From the NCBI GenBank assembly GCA_009760855.2, contig WPIO01000022.1:5061001-5125000 (forward strand): DNA of 64,000 nt, in the 5' to 3' direction. A program made the translations under genes and the position numbers. The first letter of the stretch is position 1. The number at the start of each line of letters is the position of its first letter. Positions 44,910 through 56,559 of this stretch are shown piece by piece. The notes under the pieces were generated by a model, which had not been told where the DNA came from, did no database searches, and saw nothing but the letters and a program-made list of their open reading frames with translations. The stretch is from Cristatella mucedo (taxonomy: Eukaryota > Bryozoa > Phylactolaemata > Cristatellidae).

Positions 44910-45104
44910 AAAAACTAACCACGTTTGCATGCTGACCCTGTGCATGTCACCCCTGACCATTTTATTCATGTTTTTTTTATCAAGCATGATATTACTCACC
45001 GTTCAATTACATTTCCCTTTGCAGCAAATGTAAAGCGCCTAGAAAGAGATTGAGTTCTCTGAGGGCGCTTTATCAAGTGCATTATTATTATTATTATTAA
45101 AAAC
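44910..45104 (+). mobile_element. LINE-A 3' end, 5'-truncated
   Basis: CTAACCACGTTTGCATGCTG to the intact hairpin (AAAGCGCC...GGCGCTTT) and (ATT)5. Short and close to the majority sequence. Confidence 0.9.
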
Positions 45105-45194
45105 GTCTGTAGCCTCTACAGTTGGTGCGAAATGAGGCCGTTAGATTGATCTTAGCTCCAAGAAATGCATAAGCTTAATTTTGAAAAGGAGCCT

Positions 45195-45520
45195 TGGTGG
45201 TTCCACATATTCTGTTGATATAAAACAGCCTCACCGTGTCATCAATTCTACTCAGGAAAAAATAGCCTTTCCATTCTTTTGGTCGAAAATGGATGGCCGC
45301 AGAATGTATGCGTTGCGGTTCATATACTTTGAAACTCTCATCCTCAATTCTCGAGAGACGACGAGAGCCTCTCCGGCTGTTGTATTGGCACTTCTTTTCC
45401 GGTATCCCCCATCACGCCATTGCAGTGCTACTTACTTCCTGGACTGTCCTCCTGACTCAGCCACTCTTCACACTTTATCTTGTCACATGAAATGCACTCC
45501 GATGGCCATCGCCTGAGCGC
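45195..45520 (+). mobile_element. LINE-B fragment
   Basis: The frame RYPPSRHCSATYFLDCPPDS and ATLHTLSCHMK corresponds to the LINE-B segment after the LWNSLP region (ATHYLNCSPDSAMLPTFSLL). The left part is weak. Confidence 0.65.
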
Positions 45521-45631
45521 CAATAACCGCATTTACATTTAGTGAGCAAGGGCGCACTCTCAACCGTTAACGCAATGCAGTCATCTTGGCTTCGGGCGTT
45601 ACAGAAGGAGGAAAACGAGCGGACGTAAAAC

Positions 45632-45690
45632 AGGCAGACGAACGCGCGCACGCGTGCGTGCGCTTGCACACACACATGCACGCAAACGCA
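45632..45690. repeat. Alternating purine-pyrimidine tract
   Basis: CGCGCGCACGCGTGCGTGCG followed by CACACACA and more alternation. This is a Z-DNA-prone sequence. Confidence 0.75.
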
Positions 45691-45732
45691 AGTCTCCTCC
45701 TGTAAAATTGACAAGACGCCCAGATCAGCTCC

Positions 45733-46445
45733 CCAGTCAAGTCTGCCTACTTTCAGCTACATAACATTGCTAAAACTCGGGCTTTCTTAGACAGGGATAC
45801 CACATCTAAGTTGATTCGTGCATTTGTGACATCCCGTCTCGACTTCTGTAACTCACTGTTTGCTGGTCTACCGGCAGGTGCAATCAGGCGCTTACCGCTG
45901 GTGCAAAACTCTGCAGCTAGGCTTGTCTGTCGTGAGCGTCGCAGTTGCCACATCAGGCCACTTTTCGCCGACCAGCACTGGCTCCCACTCAAGCAACACA
46001 TTGACTTCAAGATTTTGTCACTCACTTTTAGGTCCCTTCATTCTTTTACTCCAGCCTATCTCTCAGATCTACTCATCCACTGTATCTTAGTTCGTTTGCT
46101 CCCAAAGCCTGGAACTCACTCCCGACTTGCGTCACAATATCCCCTGACTTGACCACATTTAAAAAGAAACTAAAAACGAATCGATTTATCACAGCATTTA
46201 TTGGGTCCCTGCGATTCGTCCTTTATGTGTTTTAGAGGCAGCATGCTGACACTGCTGCATGCTGCCTCTAGCCATACTTACGTGCTGACCCTGTGCACGT
46301 CACCCCTAACCATACTATTGTTGTTGTTTATTGATCATGCTACCTCTATCCATTCGATCGTGCTTCCTTTGCAACAAATGTAATGTGCCTAGAAAGAGAT
46401 TGAATTATTTGTGGACGTTCTATCAACTGCATTATTTGTATTATT
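45733..46445 (+). mobile_element. LINE-A copy, 5'-truncated
   Basis: The frame SAYFQLHNIAKTRAFLDRDTT starts the copy. NSLFAGLPAGAIRRLPLVQN and RRSCHIRPLFADQHWLP follow in the same 113-codon frame. The region from YLSDLL to the YAPKAW region is shortened by a deletion at about 46080. It ends with a diverged hairpin and ATTATTTGTATTATTA. Confidence 0.9.
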
Positions 46446-47751
46446 ATGATTTTTTTAGGCAGCCGTTTAGAGCAACAAGGTTGACTACCATAAATAGCAA
46501 ACTGACGGAATAGTCGGCTTCACGAGATTCCGACTGCAAGTGAAATCCAGCTAGCTGCCGCATCAAGCTGTGCCAACGCGCGACCATGGTGCTGACTTGC
46601 AGGGGCCCATTCAGATGGCCTTGCCCTAAGCCTTGCCCTAATCGGACACCGAAGTACGTCGGCGAGCAGGAGCTACCGTTTACAATTACGCGACGACGTC
46701 GGTGCAGCGCCCGCTTAGCTGGGAGCTGGCGGCTGTGCTGCCACCGCTGCTCGGTGCAGTTATGATTTCATCGCGTCACTTTCGGGCTTCTGGCATCGTC
46801 GTCGGCGGTCACGAGGATCCACGCGGCATTCCTGTCGTTAGGCATCACAAAGCACCGCCTAACCGCGCGAAACTTGTTTATTTGCCCGCTCAGTCACCGG
46901 GTAGCGAATTGAGTAGTTTCCAGCAAGCTAGGTGGTGCGCTTTCTCCTTTTTTACGAGCCATGTCCGCCATGCTCTCGTACGAGAGACGCGGCATCCGTC
47001 GTCCTCCTTCGCCTCGCTTCTCGCTTGGACCTCAACGACGAGACGCTAGCAGAGGCGGTGGTGGCCTATGAAGGAGGGGCAATAGCATACAGGTCACTTC
47101 AAGTCACCCCGATAAACTTCGTTAGCTGCCTGTTGTGCAAACTGATTATGGCGAGTTTGTGCTCTCTTCGATTTGTATGCCTACGCCAACAATTTCCACG
47201 AATCATTTCATTTCCGATCGTCTGGGCGCTTCACCGCCACTGCTGCAGCTCATATCTCGCTCGCTTCCCATGGGTCATGGACCCAACAGTCGCTGCTCGC
47301 GACTGCGAGAGACTATGGGGCCTTTGGGGCCTAATCGCTACTTTCGCTGCACCAGCTGCACAAGGGCCTTCTCGAGATGCCTTGACGTCGCCTAGACACC
47401 TTTCGTGACTCCAGACTCCAAATGGAGACACAACTACTTAACACTGCTTTGATAGGTAACTACCAGGACTACCGTGATAACTTTGATAACCTTAGTTATT
47501 GAGCCTGGTGACCCAGTTGGATGGACAGTATAGTCTCTTCGAGAGAGGCGCTATTACTATTGCCTGACACAAACATGGATTGCGCAGCAAGCCGTCTGCT
47601 GCGACAGTGGATGCGACTCCTCGATTTAACTGCAGGAGGATCTATTCCCTGAGACCTCACGATAAGCAAGCAGATGAAACCAGGGACTAGATGACCCAGG
47701 CTTAAGATTGCCGTGCACACGTGCACGTATCGCCTATCCCTGGTAGGATAT
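46446..47751. other. GC-moderate intergenic stretch, no gene supported
   Basis: ORFs up to 158 codons are open on the plus strand (46702-47408), but they change frame without splice logic and have no domain. Confidence 0.4.
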
Positions 47752-48300
47752 CATGTAATGTAATGTCTCTCCGTCTGTAACTCAACAAAGTCATAAAGAT
47801 CACGTGGGTGTTACGCAGGAGAGTTTTGTGTAGCGCACTCACAGCCTAAGCGGCTTTCGGTACGCATTCGGTAGCCAACAGACTTCGTCTCACGCAACAA
47901 AGAGAAAGTGGGAAGCGTAGCAGAGTCAGGAGAGCAGTTGAGGTAGTGAGTAGCATGGAAGTAACAGCTCAGAACTGCTGAAAAGGATGAGCCGTAGTCG
48001 GCAGTAATAGAGGCGTTGTCGTTACGTAAGAATTGTGGAGGCGAGCTCCACAGTCTAGGACCTGCAGAGAGCTAAAGCTTCTGTCGCCAACGGTCTTCAA
48101 GCGGAGGGATGGGACAGCTAATTTATTGTCCACACCTGAGGGCGCGAACAGGCTTAAACTAATGCAGCAGTTCAGCTAGGTACGAAGGAGCCAAGCCGTG
48201 GCGGGCCTTGTGGGTCAGCGTAAGAACCTTGCTCTGAATCCGGTGGTCAACCGGCATCCATCTGAGCTCTTTTAGCAAAGGAGACACGTGTTCGGATACA
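47752..48300 (-). mobile_element. LINE-B 3' fragment
   Basis: Plus strand starts ATGTAATGTAATGTCTCTCC (inverse of the LINE-B (CATTA) 3' end), then follows LINE-B at 27842-28370 closely, up to AGGAGACACGTGTTCG. ORF2 frames are broken. Confidence 0.88.
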
Positions 48301-48349
48301 TATCAATGCGCCCATCTCTCGCACCAGCATTAGCGAGAAAAAAATTTGT

Positions 48350-48425
48350 GTCGCCACGGTGAAGTAGCCAGGATTTTGTCGAGGAGGGTGTTGAACCCAT
48401 GACCTTGTAAGGGCCGACTAGACGT
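48350..48425 (-). mobile_element. Possible tRNA-derived SINE remnant
   Basis: Minus strand: TAGTCGGCCCTTACAAGGTC then ATGGGTTCAACACCCTCC (B-box like). It abuts the truncated 5' end of LINE-B. No full head. Confidence 0.35.
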
Positions 48426-48997
48426 CCTAAATAAAGGGAAGAAGCTGAGGAAGAGGCCTGCATGCCGACATGGACACGCCTCCTTTCGGTGATTCCAATG
48501 GGGTCTACTACCGTGCAGACCTACCCTGCCAAGGTGTTTGTTTGTTTAATTTAAATGAGCACCCATAGTTTCGTTGCAGCCGTGACAGTCTCGTACTTGG
48601 CACGAGCTCTAACGTTAGACGTATTTTGCTGCTTGAGTTCTCCCGCTCTTTTCTCGATCGTGTTGTGCGGAGCACGCTTTTCGTAATTTTTTGGTCATGC
48701 ATTACGCGATCATCAGGTTCCTCTGTTTTGCTCTACCGTGCTCTAATCTCTCATTCCCTCTTTCTTTCAGAGTCGCTCCTTTTACTGTTGTTCCCTATTC
48801 CATAGGAAGCACTGCACTGATCACGAAAACTGCTTTGTACATAGCCCACTTCACATAGCTGTAAATTCATGCAGCTACAGCTGCAAATCAAGAAAGTGTT
48901 TTCTTGCTGTTGGGCCAGCAGGGGACAGATCCCGTTAGTCAGATACATTGGATGACCCGCCATTTTCCCTGCTACAGACACTCATGTATTTGATTCT
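48426..48997. other. Intergenic, no gene seen
   Basis: Short ORFs only. Confidence 0.45.
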
Positions 48998-50488
48998 TCT
49001 AGCTGATGGCTTACTAGAAAGTTCCAGTCGGGCTTCAGAGGTAATCACTCCACAGAGTCAGCGTTGCTTAGGATATACAACGACCTATTTAGGAATGCAG
49101 ATAAGGGTAGAGTGTCTCTGCTTGCTTTGCTCGATCTTTCGGCAGCTTTTGATACTATCGATCACAAAGTTCTTCTAGAGCGCCTCTCATCTCGCCTGGG
49201 CATCACCGGCACTGCACTGCAGTGGTTCAGGTCCTATCTCAGTGGGAGACCCCAGAGTATTGACGTGAATGGACAAAGATCGCCCGAGGTACCTCTGAAA
49301 TATCGGGTTCCTCATGGCTCCGTGCTAAGTCCGGTTCTTTTCATGGTTTATAGTCTCCCTCTTGCTGATGTGATTGCCAAACACAATCTGGGCTTTCACT
49401 TCTATGCAGATGACACTCAGTTGTACCTTTGCTTTGGTCCCTCCCAGCCTTCGAGCATTTCGAATTCTCTCAACTCACTTGCTGCATGTATTGATGACAT
49501 ACGCACATGGATGGCAGCAAATATTCTTAAACTAAATGATGATAAAACTAACTTACTAGTTATGGGCAAACCTGGTGTGATTCTGAAACTGGAAAGGCTG
49601 ACGCTCAAAATTGGCCCTGCCAGCATATCTCCTGTTGAATCAGCTCAAAATTTAGGTGTCATGTTCCAAAGTGACCTCTCGTTAGGCGACCACATCAGCT
49701 CCACAGTCAAATCTGCCTACTTTCAGCTACATAACATTGCTAAAACTCGGGCTTGTTTAGATAGGGATACCTCATCTTAGTTGGTCCATGCATTCGTGAC
49801 ATCTCGTCTCGACTTCTGCAATTCATTTCTTACTGGCCTACCGGCATGTGCGATCAGGCGCTTGCAGCTGGTGCAAAACTCTGTAGCTAGGCTTGTCTGT
49901 CGTGAGCGTCGCAGTGCCACATCACACCACTTCTCGCCAACCTGCACTGGCTACCAGCCAAGCAACGGATTGACTTCAAGATTTGGTCGCTCACTTTTAG
50001 GTCACTTCATTCTCTGGCTCCAGCCTATCTCTCAGATCTACTCCCCCATCAGGCAAAGCATCATACCACCCGCTTTTCGGAATCCAACAGTCTACCAATA
50101 CCTCGTACAAACCTCCAATCCTTTGGAGAGCGTGCATTTAGTTCGTATGCTCCCAAAGCCTGGAACTCCCTCTCGACTTGCGTCAGAACATCCACCGACT
50201 TGACCATATTTAAAAAGAACTTAAAAACACACCTATTTAGGAGAGCATTTAGTGGGTCCCTGTGGTTCGTCCCTTATGTGCTTATGCGTGCTGACACTGT
50301 GCATGCTGCCACTAACCACATTTGCATGCTGACCGTGTGCATGTCATCCCTAACCATGTTATTCATGTTGTTTATCAAGCATGATGTTACTCACCATTCA
50401 ATTGCGTTTCCCTTTCCAGCAAATGTAATGCGCCAAGAAAAAGATTGAGTTCTCTGATGGTGCTTTATCAAGTGCATTATTATTATTT
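48998..50488 (+). mobile_element. LINE-A copy, longest, 5'-truncated
   Basis: The best LINE-A copy for length: reverse transcriptase, thumb, C-terminal region, 3' UTR with hairpin and ATT tail. It begins in the pre-RT region (FQSGFRGNHSTESALL-like). No endonuclease domain is present. LINE-A belongs to the CR1/L2 group by its LLDLSAAFDTIDH motif, the C-terminal PKAWNSLP signature and the 3' GCGC hairpin with a triplet tail. Confidence 0.93.
49064..50448 (+). pseudogene. LINE-A ORF2 reverse transcriptase, broken
   Basis: Reverse transcriptase of a non-LTR element. The first frame (49064-49780) has LLDLSAAFDTIDH with the catalytic Asp at residue 24, the motif VPHGSVLSPVLF (His where Gln is usual) and FYADDTQLYL with YADD at 114-117. 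TAG at 49778-49780 replaces a Lys codon (AAG in the copy at 53878). The same frame goes on (LVHAFVTSRLDFCNS) to about 49915. There the loss of one T, relative to the copy at 54013, shifts the frame. A final shift near 50200 restores KNLKTHLFRRAFSGSLWFV. YADD is intact, so inactivation is mild. Confidence 0.9.
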
Positions 50489-51179
50489 TTTTATGTCGAG
50501 CGTACATTTTGTAGCAATTGCTGCTAGACAGTCGACCAGTTTGCAGGCAAGCTCATCTTTGGTTTCGATTCACCGCCCGAAATTATCTGTCATTCGCTGT
50601 CATGAAAAGCTATTAAATACTAAAGTGTGTAAGACGGTAACGGTCAAAGTCACAGATGACCGAAGTTGAATTAAATGATTAATCCCCCAAACTCTGCCCC
50701 GCCCCATAAGTTTTTATACTAGCTGATTTTGGTGTCCGGGGGTGGGAAACATGCCCAAGTCGGTACTATCTGCAATGCCACTGTACATTGAGTATTTGCC
50801 AGCTAGCTGGCGATGCATGCACCGCGCAAGCTAGCAGCCGCGTAGCACCAAGCGGCGACGTACCGCCGAGCTCCGGTCGAACGCTACACCACCGAAAGAC
50901 GACAGCCGGTGAGGTGGCCGACAGCTCTCGGTAGCCCGGTATTGAAGAGTAGATCGGTACAAAGACCGAAGCAGCTGCGAAGCGACAGGAAGCGAAGATG
51001 AGCTGTGTCGCCGACGTCGCGGCACACCGGTGGGACAAAGAAGCTACTCCACAATTTCGAATCCCCTAAGCCTCGTTCGTGCATGCAGAAATTCCGGTTC
51101 GTGCTCTTCGCGGCGAGCTCCGCTCTGAAATCATTGACGTTCATTGAGTCGGGGATGCATTTGATACCCCAGCGGCGGA
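50489..51179. other. Intergenic, GC-rich at right, no gene supported
   Basis: Frames of 60-147 codons at 50760-51330 are open on both strands but are composition-driven or run into the GA array. Confidence 0.4.
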
Positions 51180-51220
51180 GAGAGCAAGAAAGAGGAAGCG
51201 AGAGAGGAAGAGAGAGAGAG

Positions 51221-51291
<71 letters not shown>
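51180..51291. repeat. (GA)n microsatellite, ~110 bp
   Basis: GA repeat with a few GGAAG and CAG interruptions, ending in GGGGGG. Confidence 0.96.
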
Positions 51292-51295
<4 letters not shown>

Positions 51296-51794
51296 ACTAT
51301 TCCACAGCTTTTGTCCTGGCTGTGCAATTTTTGAGTAGCTGCACGAACAGATCCGCTGAGCGGAAACGAACGGGTTCTGAACCCGCTAGTTTAGAGATAC
51401 CGTGCACGTTCATCGCTGACTTCTCAGAGCGGCGTATCTAAATCGCAGGAAGGAAAATGAAAACGCACACAGCGACTTACCGCCTTCTGGCTGGAGATCG
51501 CTGTGTGCATTTTTTAATTTTTTTTAATAAGCTTTACGCAAGCTACACAAAGTCTTTTAAAGCGCTTCGTTGTAATTCAATGCGGAACATTCTTCAGACA
51601 TTGTTTCCTAGTTTTGGGGCTAAGTTAGCTCCTGGCCCTCTCCCTGCTTTGACTGGGCACAGCAGTTTAGAGTTCGCCGACTCAAGCGGCATCCTATTCG
51701 CAAACTTGAGAAGAATTGCTTGACCGATGCAATTGAGACCAGCGATAGGTTAGCCGCTGAAAAAGACAACTAACCCCCGCCCTCCGGCATAATT

Positions 51795-52165
51795 GGCGTG
51801 CACTTTTCACGAGTAATCCGAATCAATATCTCAAACGCGCGAACTCTCTGCTCGGCCAGGCTTCCATGTTTCGCCTCGGAATCAAAGTACGTCGCCGCAA
51901 CGTGCAACACGTCGGTGCTGACGAATAGCTCTTACGAATCGGTTTCCCAGTGTTTGGAGGTCCGGCGCCGGTCGGCTCTAAAAGACCAGCTCGTCGCGCG
52001 CCTACCTCGTAGGAAGCGCAAGCTCTCGACAGCGGCTCGGCCGGTTCACTCGGTTCACCCGGTTCACTCGGTTCGCAGACGACGCCGCCGCCGCCACCGC
52101 CGGTCACTTTGACCGCTCACTCTCTCAGGCGCTCTCTCGGGCTTCTTGCAATTCTTTATATAAAG
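51795..52165 (+). promoter_or_regulatory. Possible TATA promoter with CpG-rich upstream region
   Basis: TATATAAAG at 52157-52165 is a near-perfect TATA box. It follows about 350 bp of CpG-rich sequence and precedes GC-rich sequence where a start site would fall, at about 52190. No coding exon was recognised downstream, so the target is unknown and the call rests on motif and composition only. Confidence 0.3.
52042..52077. repeat. 9-bp tandem repeat, four units
   Basis: CGGTTCACT, CGGTTCACC, CGGTTCACT, CGGTTCGCA, followed by a CCG triplet run to about 52100. Confidence 0.9.
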
Positions 52166-52199
52166 CGCTCGACGCACGCGCTGAGGGCAGCAGCAGGAG

Positions 52200-53518
52200 C
52201 TATTCAGCTGCTGCGTACCCGGCTAAGTTCGACATTTGCAGCACTTCTAGGAACGTGAACTGAATGGACAGCGGAATATTATTAGCCATCTGTACCCATT
52301 CCTTAATAGACTGACGGCGAGGAGGTTAGCTAGCTTGCTATAAAAGCTGCTTGCGTCTTCACTAAGAGTATCCAATAAAGGATCGCAATAGTCCACCTGA
52401 GCGTTGGCTTCGTGAAGTAGGCAGAACAATTCGTAGTGGTTCATCAGTATTGCGGTATCTTCTTTATTATTATTCGGTCAAATAAAAACACTCCGAAGTT
52501 TAGACCTGCCACCATGCCGATATCCGATTAATGTGCGAAATAAATTGGGCGAGAACATCTGGGAAGATAGGTACACGCAACTTATTTATGAAGGCCTACA
52601 AATCTATTTTGATTTTTTTTCATTTACCCTTGTTTTTTAAGGATCTGACAAGCCCCAAATCTCTTAGGTCCGACAAAGGATGCCCGTGGTCTAAGTTTTC
52701 CTGCTCTTTTGCGTCTTTAAGGAAGCTTTGCAGCAGATGTAACTTACACTGTTGTATAATTTGTGTGCCTTATTTGGACGGAATTCTTGAGTGGTGCTAG
52801 TGCAGACTTTTCTAATGTCAATTGACCGCGGGAACCATAAAATTCAGTTCGGCGACTGGATATTAATCAGACTAGATACAGCGAGACTTTCGGATCTGCG
52901 TCTATCGATCTCCTTCAAAGTCATATCCTGAATTTGCACTGGCGAAAGTTAGGATTCGAGACCATGAACTTGTCTCGAGTGCGAACTAGCTTTGAACCAG
53001 CCATGTCTACACTCCGTAGCTGTGACAGCTTGGAGTCGAGACTAGCCTCGCGGTCGCGATGCGGCTTGTACATCCGCTCTCACTTGGCAGCAAGCGAGAG
53101 GACTCAGAGGTGTTCAGGTCTTAAAGTTTCTCGTCTGGAGACGACTGGAAATGAAAGCAGCGACAGCTCTCTAGCGGCAGCTCTCTGACGTCGCCCATAC
53201 GATACGGTGCATTTCGTATAAAATAGAATTATTTGGCCAATCAGGGACAGGCGTCAAATTCATAGACGACGAGCGACGTTCGGCAGCTTGCGCAATCCCG
53301 ACCGAGCAACAAGTAGTGTTGCTATTTGCGCGGCCTAACGACGCAAGACCTCCGGTTACCATGGCAAGCAGATATTGCCGAGAAACGGAAAAGACGCTGG
53401 GCAGTACATTCGGCAGAGCACTGAGTGACACGGACGTCAGCGTAACCGCACGCTATAGTGCAATAGGCAAATACCGCGACCATTTCTCAGTCCTCCTCAT
53501 TTTACTTGTGGCCGTCAG
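52200..53518. other. No gene supported
   Basis: Short ORFs on both strands without recognisable domains. The right part (53170-53500) is GC-moderate with a 73-codon plus-strand frame that looks fortuitous. Confidence 0.4.
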
Positions 53519-54599
53519 CACTGTACCTTTGCTTTGATCCCTCCCAGCCTTCGAGCACCTCAAATTCTCTCAACTCACTAGCTGCATGCATTGATGACAT
53601 CCGCACATGGATGGCAGCAAATTTTCTAAAACTTAACGATGATAAAACTAACTTACTAGTTATGGGCAAACCCAGTTTGATCCGGAGATTGGACAGGCTG
53701 ACTCTCAAAATTGGCTCTGCCAGCATATCTCCAGTTGAATCAGCTCGAAATCTAGGTGTCATATTCCAAAGCGACCTCTCGTTAGACGACCATATCAGCT
53801 CCACAGTCAAATCCGCCTATTTTCAGCTTCATAACATTGCTAAAATTCGGGCTTGTTTAGATAAAGATACCACATCTAAGTTGGTCCATGCATTCGTGAC
53901 ATCCCGTCTCGAATTCTGCAACTCACTGCTTACTGGCCTACCGGCATGTGCGGTCAGGCGCTTGCAGCTGGTGCAAAACTCGGCAGCTAGACTTGTCTGC
54001 CGTGAGCGTCGCAGTTGCCACATTACTCCACTTCTCGCCGACCTGCACTGGCTACCAGTCAAGCAACGGATTGACTTCAAGGTTTTGTCGCTCACTTTTA
54101 GGTCACTTCATTCTATGGCTCCAGCCTATCTGTCAAATATACTACCCCATCAGGCCAAGCATCGTACCGCCCGCTTTTCGGAATCCAACAGTCTGGAAAT
54201 ACCTCGTACAAACCTTAAATCCTTTGGAGACCGTGCATTTAGTTCATATGCTCCCAAAGCCTGGAACTCCCTCCCGACCTGCATCAGAACATCCGCTGAC
54301 CTGACCACATTTAAAAGGAACCTAAAAACACACCTATTTAGGACATCATTTAGTGGGTCCCTGTGGTTCGTCCTTTATGTGCTTATGCGTGCTGACACTG
54401 TGCATGCTGCCACTAACCACATTTGCATGCTGACCCAGTGCATGTCACCCCTAACCATATTATTCATTTCGTTTGTTTTTCAAGCATGATTTTACTTACC
54501 ATTCAATTGCATTTCACTTTACAGTAAATGTAAAGCGCCTAGAGAGAGATTAAGTTCTCTGAGGGCGCTTTATCAAGTGAATTGTTATTATTATTATTA
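53519..54599 (+). mobile_element. LINE-A copy, best preserved, 5'-truncated
   Basis: Starts inside the YADD region (LYLCFDPSQPSS) and is complete to the 3' end. Its frame is uninterrupted over about 320 codons (ending TGA at 54487-54489), making it the least decayed copy here. The ATG-like start just upstream (53506) lies in flanking DNA and the ORF is not a gene in its own right. Segments in order: MAANFLKLNDDKTNLLVMGK, NLGVIFQSDLSLDDH, LVHAFVTSRLEFCNS, RRSCHITPLLADLHWLPVKQ, NLKSFGDRAFSSYAPKAWNS, LKTHLF. The catalytic part of the RT is absent. Confidence 0.93.
54532..54571 (+). promoter_or_regulatory. LINE-A 3' terminal hairpin
   Basis: AAAGCGCC (54532-54539) pairs with GGCGCTTT (54564-54571). 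Inside it AGAGA pairs with TCTCT. The same structure, with compensating and other changes, ends nearly every LINE-A copy in the window, just before (ATT)n. In L2-type elements the 3' RNA structure is thought to be what the reverse transcriptase recognises. Confidence 0.8.
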
Positions 54600-55367
54600 C
54601 AACACTGCAAGCCTCAGGTGTTTTAGCTCTAAGCTAACGGGTCCGTTTGCCAATCGGACTCGAGCAGCTGGACAGCAGACAGCTTTCCACCCCAACGCAG
54701 CTCTTGCTCGCGAGATTCACTAATCGTCGAAAACGTACCCGTTATTCGTCTACGCCCAAATTTTTTTATCGCTAAACTGCTGTATTCCGAATAACTGCAA
54801 TCCCACACACTTGCCTGCCCACGCAACGCCGTCGTAAAGACGGCAGCCATGTTGCTTAAGGGATCTGCTTTTGGTCGGTCAGCTGCTTCAGCGGTCTCCG
54901 CTACACCCGCAAGAAGTAGACCGTCCGGCTAATTCGTCAAACCGGCGTCCGCGAGTTGTCGATCATTCCCATCGGCCACCGACCCCCGCCCCTTCCTTAC
55001 CAACCGAAGCTGATGACGTAGCCTCGGACTCTCGAATGACTCCATTCGGAACGTGGTTGGCCAGCGCAGACGCAGCTTTAAAAAAAGCCCTGCATTCAGC
55101 TGCTGGTCCTGCAGGTCCTGTTAGTGCCTTCTGGAATTAATCGACCGATATGATTTTGAATGTGAATATGTGACTAGGTGAGTCTGTGAGTGAGTTCAAG
55201 GGCACAGCGTAAACGCGAGTCACTACCGTCGCCCTTAAGCTGTGCCCTTTCCGATATTTTTAGCACTACTAAGATCGTATAGCTGTCATGATGTCAAATT
55301 ATCGGAGATAACCTGATAACTTTCATATGTAGGCTCAAAAGGCACCCACAGTTGAAATACAATATTG
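54600..55367. other. No gene supported
   Basis: GC-moderate. ORFs of 73-89 codons without domains. Confidence 0.4.
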
Positions 55368-55505
55368 AATTGGTCCATCGGTTAAGGTGTTCGCCCGGAC
55401 AAAGGTCAGGCTGAGGTCGTGGGCTCGAGCTCCGAGACGTATGTGAAGCGCCTGAATAGAGATCAAGTTCTCTTGGGGGCGCCATAGAAATTAATTATAT
55501 TATTG
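55368..55505 (+). mobile_element. SINE with tRNA-like head and LINE-A-like 3' tail
   Basis: Head: TTGGTCCATCGGTTAAGGTG (A box) and GTCGTGGGCTCGAGCTCC (B box), spaced as in a tRNA gene. Only a few bases later comes ATGTGAAGCGCCTGAATAG, then AAGTTCTCTTGGGGGCGCC, which is the LINE-A terminal hairpin, and an AT-rich tail with ATTATTG. The element is about 135 bp. It probably depends on LINE-A reverse transcriptase acting in trans. Confidence 0.72.
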
Positions 55506-56559
55506 TTAATGATATTATTTTTGTGCATCGAATGATGAACTACACTATTCGAAAAAGTTTCCATTAAAATATCGTAACCATTTAGAATTTGTCAACTTAT
55601 TACCCCCGATTTTTCACCGGCACGCTCTAGTCGTTTAATTATGTATAAATATGCACTGCCACATATAAAGGCATGCAGCCTAGCCATGCGGCACCGTTCT
55701 GGCACACCCAGACGCAAGAAAATCCTCGCAGTATGGCGGCGGCGGCTGCTGCTGCCGTGGCTGCTACTCCGTTCTGCTAATAAGAGGATTGTCTTCGATG
55801 CCAGTCATTTTCGCTAGGCCTGCGAAAATACCTACTGCGACAGCGTAAATAACTCGTGCGTCATGGGAACGGGTTTAGCGTGACGTCGCCACCACGACCC
55901 CCTAAGACGCTTCTTTATCTGGCCGGCCGGGCATAGAAGCCACGAGCTTCTGCGGTGTCTCTTCCGCTGAATTTCATTCCAAAGAGCACTGAATTTTAAC
56001 TGTATACGTTGGTTACCGATGTAGGCCGAACCCTGTCTCGGCCGCCAGTCGATAGTTGATCTAATGGGTTTTGATTGGGCGACTGACTTGGCCAAAGCGT
56101 CCGCACCAGACACGGATTCGTCGCGAAAGCATAGCGCAGAGGTTTAACCAGTCTCAGCTGCTGGTCTGCTACAAGTAATAAGGGATGCTGTGACCAACGA
56201 TCGGCTCATCAAAAGCAAACGCTTGCATTGTATATAACGCGAGCAATAAATTTTGAGAGTTCGCTGCCTTATTGTTTAACTTTCGATTTTCTACTTCTTT
56301 GAATTAGGAGCTGTACCATCAAGTCGGACAGGAAGATCGAGCTTTGCTTTTACTTATTGCCGTCCTTTTTGCGTCACTTCTGCTGGCTTGATTGCGATTG
56401 AAGCTCGTCTGTAAGGAAATAAACTGTGCCTCTAAAACGCTAGCAGACGACACGCCGAGCGCCAGACCTTGGCTCTGAGTATTAGGACAGACATCACATC
56501 TTCTACGAGCTAAGCTAGTCCAAGCAGCCGCAGCAGGATTTCAATTACTTCGAACACTC
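55506..56559. other. No gene seen
   Basis: AT-rich left half, GC-moderate right half. A GGCGGCGGCTGCTGCTGC run lies at about 55737-55755. ORFs lack domains. Confidence 0.45.

Noticed and set aside
46702-47408. Overlapping plus ORFs of 115 and 158 codons
   Set aside because: There is no domain or splice logic, and the frames overlap in different registers in a GC-moderate stretch.
53506-54489. A 327-codon ORF as a host gene
   Set aside because: All but the first few codons are LINE-A ORF2; the start codon is in flanking DNA.
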